From Xanthostigma xanthostigma (lineage: Eukaryota > Arthropoda > Insecta > Raphidioptera > Raphidiidae), in assembly GCA_963575645.1 (NCBI GenBank), contig OY754475.1:5518001-5582000 (forward strand): a DNA stretch of 64,000 nt. The letters run 5' to 3'. The notes under the pieces are model-generated. The model saw only the letters and a program-made list of their open reading frames with translations, was not told the origin of the DNA and ran no database searches. Positions 56,300 through 64,000 of the stretch are shown piece by piece. The translations under genes and the position numbers were made by a program. Numbering within the stretch: position 1 is the stretch's first letter; every line of letters begins with the position of its first letter.

Positions 56300-56690
56300 T
56301 TTGCTCTCGGTCTCGAGATAGTCATCTCATGCATACAATGCTTCATGGAACAGACGCAGATAAAAGATCTAGCATGGTAATGGACTGTGGCTGTAAAAAC
56401 ACAATTCATTCTATCTGTCTATGCATTCGATATGATTATTATAACTCTAGATTTCGATTGTGAGACTTGAGAGAGTCACCTGCATGCATTGCTTCATGGA
56501 ACAGACGCAGATAAAAGATCTCGAATGGTTATGGACTATGCGGGTAAAAGCAAAATTCATTCTACCTGTCTATGCATTCGATATGATTATTATAACGGAT
56601 GAATTTAGCTCTAGTTTTCGATTGTGGGACTTGAGAGAGTCACCTGCATGCCGTGCTTCATAGAACAGAGGCAGATAAAAGATTAATATA
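56300..56690. repeat. Three-unit tandem repeat, about 150-165 bp
   Basis: Each unit has TGCTTCATGGAACAGACGCA followed by GATAAAAGATC, and the first two also TCTATGCATTCGATATGATT. Starts near 56,339, 56,489 and 56,656; the third is truncated. Confidence 0.8.
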
Positions 56691-57398
56691 CTGTGAATTG
56701 CAATCTGAGGGAGACAACTGTATTCAGTGTTTTGAAGAGTAAAGAAAGAACGTATTACAATAATTTATTACTGGAGATTGTAAATCGTAACTCAGGTATA
56801 AAAATCATTCGAATGATTTTGAATAGCCTCTCGAGCGATTTTTAAATAATCGAATAGTTTGATAAGTTTCATTAGAAATATCCCCACTGCTAACTCACTC
56901 AACGATACATAGTAAATATGACGGTGGGCTCTTAGTCACGTTTTTTAACGTTGTATGGCGACTCTGTAACTTTTCATTTTGAGGTTACACCAGATGTGAC
57001 TAAACTGTAGTAACAGGATACTAATAGAAATTTAAATGCAACACGAGGCTTTTGTATAAAGATAAAAATTCATGTAGTCAGAGGTTAATTCTTAATAAAT
57101 AATGGAAAATTTTATGAGACTCGAAACGTTTAATGAGAAAACGAGAATTTTAATTTATATTTAATTAGCGGCGTCCGTTGGCGTTAACGATTCACCGAAC
57201 AAAACTGTCGACAATTTTGAACTTTGTCGTCGCGCATCGAATCGACTCGGTTTGGTTCGGAAAGACACGAAAAAGAATAAACATGTTTATTATTTCATTC
57301 GCGGCAAAAAATGATCTAAATATTAAGAGCACTGTGGTTGAAACAAAAATAAAAAATAAAGAATAGTTACTTCTTACCACAACAGTTTTATTAGCGAA
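56691..57398. other. Stretch without recognised features
   Basis: Short overlapping frames on both strands at 57,178-57,380 show no family features. Confidence 0.4.
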
Positions 57399-57480
57399 TG
57401 TACATTTCGGGAGCTATGCTCTCATCTTCAACAAACTCCAGTGTTTGCTGAAGATGAGAGCATAGCTCCCGAAATGTACA
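57399..57480. repeat. Perfect 32 bp-arm hairpin with the CTGAAGA motif
   Basis: Arms 57,399-57,430 and 57,449-57,480 are exact complements around an 18-base loop. Plus strand: CTGAAGA (57,448-57,454), T, stem GAGAGC/GCTCCC (57,456-57,470, one mismatch), then GAAATGTA. Confidence 0.85.
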
Positions 57481-57771
57481 AATTTAACATGTGGGCGGAG
57501 TTTACGCACAATGTAATGTTATATCCGCCATTGTACATATATATTATAGTTCAACTAACTATTCACAGGGATTATCTGATTATAAAAATATCTTTTCGTT
57601 TAAAGTATTTAGGAAGCGTTAATATCTTAAATTTCTATTTTTTTTAATCGTATGGTTGCAAAGTTAGAGAGGGTACACATAAATGATTTAGGAGCTTATA
57701 TTTCGAGAAATATTTAGCTAAGAAAAAAAATCACACGAGAATTTTTTATGCATTTTTAAAGGCCTGTCCTT

Positions 57772-57843
57772 TTTTTATTTTCGTGAACCACATTGCGTGA
57801 GGTATCGTTATACCTCACGCAATGTGGTTCACGAAAATAAAAA
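57772..57843. repeat. Near-perfect 34 bp-arm palindrome
   Basis: Arms 57,772-57,805 and 57,810-57,843 (inner part TGAACCACATTGCGTGAGGT) surround a 4-base loop. It lies at the left end of the G element copy. Confidence 0.8.
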
Positions 57844-58230
57844 TTTTCATCCCTATGTATGGAACGCTACCCCTGAATAATTTTTTTTTTGGGAATTTCT
57901 TTACACAATTGTCTGGCGGTTCATATAAGATACCGCTCTGTAAAATTTCATCAAAATCGCTAGAAAAATGGCGGAGCTATAAGGCTGTGACCAGACTTGT
58001 TAAGTATTGAAGAAAAGTATTTCAAAATACAAAAACAAATACTTTTCTGGTATTTCTATTTGTATTTCAAATACTGTTATAGAGTACTTTTTACAAGTAT
58101 ATGCATGTATTTAAATACTAATGAAGCAATAGTGTTTGTATTTAAATACTTTTAAAAAGTACTTTTTACAAGTCTGGCTGTGATTCTAAGGGTTCCGTTT
58201 TTGCAATTAGGCTACGGAACCCTTAAAAAG
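57844..58230 (+). mobile_element. Lepidopteran G element, copy 2, split by a hAT element
   Basis: GGAACGCTACCCCTG, AAAATGGCGGAGCTATAAGG and CTGTGA match copy 1 at 50,900. The copy is interrupted by a CAGACTTGT-ended element and resumes at 58,177 with GCTGTGATTCTAAGGGTTCC. Confidence 0.75.
57992..58176. mobile_element. Short hAT element in the G element
   Basis: Tips CAGACTTGT and ACAAGTCTG, flanked by GCTGTGAC (57,984-57,991) and GCTGTGAT (58,177-58,184), a 7-of-8 match. Body is made of TATTTGTATTTCAAATAC-like pieces. Non-autonomous. Confidence 0.85.
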
Positions 58231-58565
58231 GTACGTTGCCAAATTATGGCGGTATTATGCATCATTACAATATGTAATGAAAGCTTCAAACACAAAAATA
58301 ATTAAACATTTCTAGCGCGCGTAAAACGAGACGTTTTCTAATTAAAACAACGTTGTTTTATTTTCGAAACAAAAATTCTTTTGACTCCAGTAACTGACCT
58401 TCGTTTGTGTTTTGTTTTTATATAATGTGCATTCATTTGGCGTTCTTCAACGCAGCCGGTATTGTTGTATAATGTTAACGCGGTTTAACGTTTCATATAG
58501 AGAGAGAATGTTATTATCAAATTGTTAAGTGTAATCTTACACACATACCCGTAATATCATCTCAC

Positions 58566-58780
58566 CGAGACCGAAGTAACTAAAACAACATCAAACGGAA
58601 CGCTTGTCTGTGTGTCCGGGTGCTCTGCCCTCCTTCCTGCCGACGTCGGATACACCGCCGACGCACACGAAAAGGCCTCTTTCCTTTTGTGTACGGCTGG
58701 ATTTTCTATTTTAGAATTTTCACGATTCTGTCGAAGAATACTCTTTAAAGAACATGACAACTGCTGAGCTCGTAGAGTTG
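58566..58780 (-). promoter_or_regulatory. Candidate CpG-rich promoter or non-coding first exon
   Basis: 58,560-58,690 has much more C+G and CpG than its surroundings. A good minus-strand donor, TCTCG/gtgaga, ends it at 58,566. If transcribed on the minus strand it could be an upstream non-coding exon for the DM13 gene, which would then use an acceptor near 21,679. It carries a 67-codon frame without family features. Alternatively it is a relic of a repeat. Confidence 0.3.
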
Positions 58781-58889
58781 TTTATCCAGACTCGTCTATC
58801 CTGAAAAGAAGAAAATAAATTGTTTATCTTTGTTTGACATAACCTACATTCAACATCAAAAAATCTGACGCCTGGCAGATGGTAATTGA

Positions 58890-59346
58890 CAGACTTGTAA
58901 AAAATACTTTTTAAAAGTATTTAAATACAAATTATACTTTTGCTGCAAGACTTGTAAAAACACTTAAAAAAAAAAATAAAAAATTCGCGTCGACTTGAGA
59001 ACCTCCTCCGTTTTTGTTTTTCGTCGGTTAAAAAGTGTGTGAAATACAAATACTAGAAAAGTACTTGAAATACAAAAACTAGAAAAGTATTTGAAATACA
59101 AAAACTAGAAAAGTACTTGAAATACAAATACTAGAAAAGTATTTGAAATACAAATACTAGGCAAGTATTTGAAATACAAATACTAGAAAAGTATTTGAAA
59201 TACAAATACTAGAAAAGTATTTGAAATACAAATACTAGAAAAGTATTTGAAATACAAATACTAGCAAAGTATTTGAAATACAAATACTAGAAAAGTACTT
59301 GAAATACAAATACTAAACAAGTATTCTGAAATACTTTACAAGTCTG
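58890..59346. mobile_element. hAT element with internal tandem expansion
   Basis: Tips CAGACTTGTAA (58,890) and TTACAAGTCTG (59,346). Flanking eight bases GTAATTGA and CTATTTGA agree at six positions. It contains a 60 bp fragment of family E (58,975-59,035) and the tandem repeat at 59,037-59,330. Confidence 0.75.
59037..59330. repeat. 22-23 bp tandem repeat, about 13 units
   Basis: Units of TACTAGAAAAGTATTTGAAA-TACAAA, with T/C variation at one position (AGTATTT or AGTACTT). The array lies wholly inside the hAT element, so it grew from that element's own sequence. Confidence 0.85.
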
Positions 59347-60759
59347 CTATTTGAATATAATAGTTTTTAAGTGAGCCGTTTTAAAATCGGAATTAAATGG
59401 GTGACACGGGCGACGTCGGGCATAACAACTAGTTTAATATAAAACGGGAACAATGACTTATTATTTTTTTTAATATTAGTAATTTATTTGTTACGTCGTA
59501 CTTGTATGTATTTATTTAATACAGGTATAGCTGCTACAAGGAAGCCAAATTAAAACAAAATAAAAGAACATAAAATTAAATCTCTTTGAATGCACTTGTA
59601 CAAACAGACAAAACTAAAATCCCCTACACTGTTATAATATGATTCCATACACAGTGCATGTTTGTATTTTAATCTTGTGCATTTACACTTTTGCACTCAA
59701 TAAAACGTATATATAGCATAGTAACAAAAAAAACTCACTCTAGTTCTTTTTTATTATTTAGTTTTAATGGCTGAACACTGTACAGATTTATGGCTGACAT
59801 TTATCATGTGCAAAATTTAAACGAGCTTTAATCTTTATTGAGTAACTGAAACCCGCTTGTACGACATTTGTAAACTCATTTAATTGTAGGTTATGTAACC
59901 AGTGCGTGAATTGTTATTTTACGATCGAGCGCCACAAAACTAATAAAATAATCACGCACGAGATATACACAATATATTTTTTACACGCATTCTCAATAAA
60001 ATACTTGATTTTCATTTAATTTTCAAAATTTTTGACAGTTTAATTTTGAGTAAGATCGCTTTTAATTGTAGGCTGCGTTCAATTCTCATGCGGTTATACC
60101 GTGACTTACTGCGGAAATGGTAGTACAGCTTTACGCAATTTTACAGCACTAGTGTTAAATATATAACCGTTGCATTTAGTCCACAGCTCACGCTGCGATC
60201 GATTCAGTTGCCCTCACTACCCGGCCAATATACAGTTGTTGACATAAACATTGTGAAAGGTGGGATATAAATGTTTAATCCTTTTTACGGTCATTAATTA
60301 AATGAATTATTTTGAAAATATATCAGTAAAAATAGTCCCGAGTTTAATTAGCAGACAGAAGCTTTTGCAATTTTATCCTAAGTAGAATTAAAACTTTTCA
60401 TGTAATTTGGTGAGTTACGTATTTGCTTGTGTGAAGTTTATACCCGATAAGCTCGGCTTAAACTCTAAAACTACAATTAGAACATGTTGAAAATTAAAGC
60501 AATTGTAATAATGTCCACCTAACACACACACACTAAAAACTAATTAAAAAAAAATACTTTGTAAAAGTATTATTTGTTGATGAAAAATTGTAACGTATTT
60601 CAAAAAAATACATCTTTTCGTATTTTAAATAACGAGCTTTTTATTACTTTATAAAAAGTTTCTAATGTTTTTGATGAGACAAAATCTTTTCATAAAACAG
60701 TAGAAAATCATTATTATTATTATTTATATTAGATATCGTGTTCATCGAGATAATCTATA
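59347..60759. other. Stretch with dispersed repeat J
   Basis: 60,165-60,245 (CACAGCTCACGCTGCGATCG, GGCCAATATACAGTTGTTG) matches 16,500-16,590. At 59,398-59,436 GGGTGACACGGGCGACGTCG ending in AACTAGT looks like another Helitron 3' end. The rest is unremarkable. Confidence 0.45.
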
Positions 60760-61358
60760 TCTATACTAATATATAAAGCTGAAGAGTTTGTTTGTTTGTT
60801 TGAACGTGCTAATCTCAGGAACTACTGGTTCAAATTGAAAAAATTTTTTTTTGTTGGATAGCCCATTTATCGGGGCCGGCTATAGGCTATATAAAATCAG
60901 GTTACGACCATTAGGAGCGGAGCATTAATGAAAAATGTTGCAAAATGTATCTCAAAAATAAGCTTCTATTCAGGTGAAATGCACTAACTAAATATACTCA
61001 TATAAGCGTTGCAAGAATACAACGCCGGCTAGCTCAATCGGTAGAGCACACGACTGTTAATATCAGGGCCGTGGGTTCGAGCCCTACGTTGGGCGAATAT
61101 ATATTTTTTTTTTATTTTCTACAGGCTTACATTTAAATTTATTTTAATTTTATTTAATTAATTAAAAAAAAATATTAGTTAAAAAAAGTATAAATAAGTA
61201 CTGCTTTTTATCGACAAAAACTTTTGAACGGTAACTCCGATCTTCATGAAATTTGGACACAACATTCATCTCGGTAAACTAAGATGAATGTGTGTACTCA
61301 TGTTCCTCCCTTCCCCATTCGTTCTTTTACACCCGGGTGAAACCGGGCGGGACCGCCA
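60760..61358 (+). mobile_element. Helitron family A copy with an insertion
   Basis: Starts TCTATACTAATATATAAAGC after A. Family A sequence runs to about 60,957 and resumes near 61,211 (CGACAAAAACTTTTGAACGG), ending CCCGGGTGAAACCGGGCGGG-ACCGCCAA, where CTAG is mutated. The inserted 250 bp carries the tRNA-like sequence. Confidence 0.8.
61023..61095 (+). pseudogene. tRNA-Lys-derived pseudogene with GTT at the anticodon
   Basis: GCCGGCTAGCTCAATCGGTA (A box) and GGGTTCGAGCCC (B box), ending ACGTTGGGCG, match tRNA-Lys. The anticodon loop reads CTGTTAA, giving GTT (Asn) where CTT is expected. The anticodon stem has almost no pairing and one acceptor base is missing, so this is not a working tRNA. 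It may be a retro-copied tRNA or SINE head. Confidence 0.7.
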
Positions 61359-61475
61359 AAAATTAATAAAATCCGTTGGATTTAAAGCAACACACGCTAT
61401 ACTAAACATTTCACGGCAACGGGAGCGCCACAGCAACACACGCAGAACAGACGCGTGACCGGGTATAGCTAGTTT
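61359..61475 (+). mobile_element. Possible Helitron 3' end
   Basis: A CpG-rich segment with two AGCAACACACGC motifs ends GCGTGACCGGGTATAG-CTAG before T. The 3' end fits a Helitron; no 5' end is obvious because a family A copy abuts it. Confidence 0.4.
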
Positions 61476-61860
61476 TTCAAATAAATATGTACAACGTTTG
61501 TTTATATTTTGAAGCAATTTATTGTAAAAAGTTTTCTTGTTCGGCTGGCGACGGCACAATAAAAATTCAGCCGTCACTTTTTTAACATTATTATGATCCC
61601 GTTTTCGTCATTCGCTTTCGTTTAAATCAATAATTGATTGATTGTCAATTTTTGACATCGCCGTATAAAAACCACGTTTCGATACACCGTCGTTCAGGAT
61701 TACAAAAAGTGCGATTCGATGTTCAAATTTCTCTTCATTAGTGTTTTGTTTTGAACGTTAAAGGTCTCGGCGATAGCTTTACGTGTCGTGCTCTAAAGTA
61801 TCGGGTTGCGTACACACTGACGAGGCAAGTTTATATCCTTCCGAAAAATTTAAAATAAGT
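61476..61860. other. Stretch without recognised features
   Basis: No supported gene; 61,590-61,830 has moderate CpG. Confidence 0.4.
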
Positions 61861-62370
61861 TTAAAAACCAAAACACGACTACTAAAAAGTATGAAACAAG
61901 AAAATATTCACATTCCAGCCGTGGTCATATGCAACCTACCCTAAGAAAACATGACATTTTAACAGTAGTAAGCGATCATAAGCTCTAAGGCAAAGTGCAT
62001 CGCGCTATACCTACATCTAGAGAGGCTTCATATATATGAGATGGAATACGGCCACGGCTATCCTCAGATGAGAGTATTTTCTTGTTTCATACTTTTCAGT
62101 AGTCGGGTTTTAGTTTTTAAACGTATTTTTTATTTAAATTATTTTTTTTGAACTTATTTTTTATTTGTTTTCAATTTCCTCCCCTCTGGGACCAAAATTA
62201 AAAAATAAATGTAGCCTGTGTTACCCGGGCCATAATAACGAATCGATTGACACCTTATTTATCAAAATTTGGATGAATAGTTTAGGGGCTACGGTGGAAC
62301 ATTCGTAAATACAAACATATATAAACTGCGAAACTCATAACCTTTTGGCTTCGCAGTAGTCGGGTAAAAA
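61861..62370 (-). mobile_element. Foldback element, family D, copy 3, inverted
   Basis: Starts CCAAAACACGACTACTAAAA and ends TTCGCAGTAGTCGGGTAAAA. The inner TATGAAACAAGAAAATATTC pair and TTACCCGGGCC are present. Orientation is opposite to copies 1 and 2. Confidence 0.8.
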
Positions 62371-63637
62371 TTGGTGGGTTTAAGCGATCCTTTTGGTCAT
62401 CCCTTTGTAAGTTAAGAAATTATTCACATCGTAATGGCGTTATTACAAATCTGGCATTAGAATAGTTTTAACGGGAATAGGTCCCCGGTGTGTGTTGCCA
62501 TCTATGTAAAAGAAAATAAAGAGGGAACTTGATAGCTTTTCCCGTATTTACCTTCCGTAAGGTTGAAATAAGCGTTCCCCTACATGTCTTACTTTCTTTG
62601 TATGTGTATGTTTTCTATCCCTTTCTCCACACAACATTCTTCCTTTCTCTCATACATTATATTTTATGTCTCGGCACAGAAACAATCCAGCAGAGAATGT
62701 TTACTTTGCAAAAGACATTGTCAGATTACGCATAGGTATGGTTTCAAGATTCAAATTATCATCTAATTAAATTATTTAAGCATGTCATTTTATTATAATA
62801 CTTCAAAAAAAATGCCAGCCAATTAGGCGACAGAACTTCAAAAAAATATTGACATCTTTATCTATACTAGTGTACCCGTGCAAAACATTTTGAATGTATT
62901 TTCATATTGTTTTCAAAAATCGATATTTTCATACAGAGCTACGACAATAATTTTATTGCTCTTGCATTAGTTTCCATTTACAGTTATTTTTCTTTTGATT
63001 TAGCTTGATCCATCAAGTTGTCTCTATATTTAATTGGTTATAAATTCAAAGAAAATGTATGAGATTTGTTCATCGTTGTCATGGTTACCGCGAAAGAGCT
63101 GTCACAATTCATTTTTAGAAAATCTAACCTTTATTTGATACATTTACGATTTTCACTATATTTTTCTGATCTGAGACCAAATTTTAGACTTGGTACAGTC
63201 CATGTAATATTTAAAAACTCTATTTTGGCATTAAATTAACATAAGCTTACACGTTTTTAAATTATTTGGAAAATAAAATAAAATTTATTTGTGTATTAAT
63301 ATTTGGAATATTTGCGCTAAAAAACTAACTAATTTAAATATACACTTCAATTGTCAAGTCGACTTGTCAAACTGTGTGTAAAATTTCCGACATACGTACA
63401 TATTTGCATTTCTCTCACACTCATGTCTCGTGAACATCGAAGGATTTTCTCTCTTTACGTTTCTCTTCACCCCACTACCCCCTCGTCTTTTTTACTATTA
63501 TCGGTTGAAAGAAGCCCTTTTAAAGAAGTTTCACCAAAAAAAAATTAGTAATAACAGATCTGTGGACTAAAGGCTTTAGTTTAAAAAAAATATTATCTTC
63601 TACTACAAAATTTGTAGAGATTTGCGATCCTTAATCG
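62371..63637. other. Right-end stretch
   Basis: At 62,862 TCTATACTAGTGTACCCGTG looks like a Helitron-type start with no clear end. Short frames at 62,529-62,766 and 63,351-63,548 show no family features. No gene supported. Confidence 0.4.
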
Positions 63638-63687
63638 AAATAATTGGATGGAGAAATCCATAGCCTCTATTTCTCCATCCAATTATT
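63638..63687. repeat. Hairpin with about 19 bp arms
   Basis: AATAATTGGATGGAGAAAT is mirrored by ATTTCTCCATCCAATTATT across 11 bases. Possible small foldback. Confidence 0.75.
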
Positions 63688-63699
63688 AAAAAAAAAATG

Positions 63700-64000
63700 T
63701 GTCAATCGTTTGAGTAGGGATATATAGATAAAATTTCGGTTTGTGTGTTCGTAATTTTTTTCCTCCTAAACGGCATGACCGACTTTAATGCAATGTTTTT
63801 TTGAGATTCCCCACATAAAAAAGAATAATATATAATCCCTAATTGTCAGCCTCCCAGCACGTCTCAATAGTTTTAAATTCAAATTTTTTTTTATATTCGA
63901 AGTCTGTGACAGAACGTCTGCCTACCCGTTTCGCTGTTTTGACATATATAACAAAGAAAATAAAAAAATAAAATATTTGAGGTACGCTACTGGTTGCTTG
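63700..64000. other. Dispersed repeat running off the right edge
   Basis: GATAAAATTTCGGTTTGTGT with GTTCGTAATTTTTTTCCTCC-TAAACGGC is a wording I associate with a common lepidopteran repeat. Only its beginning is in the window. Confidence 0.35.

Noticed and set aside
57399-57480. microRNA precursor
   Set aside because: 32 bp perfectly paired arms without the usual mismatches, and the sequence belongs to the foldback motif group; small-RNA data would be needed.
61023-61095. Functional tRNA-Asn gene
   Set aside because: The body is tRNA-Lys, the anticodon stem does not pair and the acceptor stem lacks a base.

Overview
This is a gene-poor, AT-rich animal nuclear sequence, almost certainly from a moth or butterfly. 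The clearest signs are short non-autonomous Helitrons that start TCTATACTAATA, end in CTAG and sit between A and T. Other typical lepidopteran repeats are also present: the CCGACTTCAAAA foldbacks, the CCCGACTAC-type foldbacks, the GGAACCCT/GGCCGG elements and the CAGACTTGT hAT elements. I see no bacterial gene structure and no intact long reading frame. Protein coding is limited to two short exons; nearly everything else is transposon remnants, foldback elements and tandem repeats.

The one gene I can support lies on the minus strand. A first coding exon (21,569-21,659) encodes 30 residues that look like a signal peptide. A second exon (4,009-4,155) encodes the start of a DM13 domain, most like insect Skeletor, with Knickkopf as an alternative. 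The exons join in the same phase (phase 1) across a 17.4 kb intron, and the gene continues past the left edge. The intron and the region upstream hold dozens of mobile-element copies. Two CpG-rich patches (about 45.4-46.0 kb and 58.56-58.78 kb) carry good splice-donor sequences and are candidate promoters or non-coding first exons.

Layout. 1-4 kb: foldbacks, a triplicated block and a LINE tail. 4.0-21.7 kb: the DM13 gene and its intron, with Helitrons, a 715 bp palindrome, a TA-flanked transposon and a relic of an LTR element with a tRNA-Lys primer-binding site. 22-35 kb: two SINE copies, a hAT element with a perfect 8 bp duplication, more Helitrons, and an inverted complex of LTR and primer-site sequence beside a 46 bp minisatellite. 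36.9-37.6 kb: a pogo/Tigger-like element inside another. 42.7-49.6 kb: two arrays of a 73 bp unit, each unit holding a TTCCTGC...GCAGGAA hairpin, on either side of the CpG/GAGA-rich patch. 48-64 kb: a Helitron inverted pair, a LINE 3' end, two hAT elements, further foldbacks and a mutated tRNA-Lys copy.

Two patterns deserve most attention. One is the twin hairpin arrays. The other is a motif shared by several otherwise different foldback families: CTGANGA, one base, a 4-6 bp stem, then GAAACGT. The stem bases change together between families, and the motif always reads outward from the foldback centre. This resembles a hammerhead-ribozyme core with one extra nucleotide. Element classes, the lepidopteran origin and the Skeletor identity rest on recognition of motifs and were not checked against any database.
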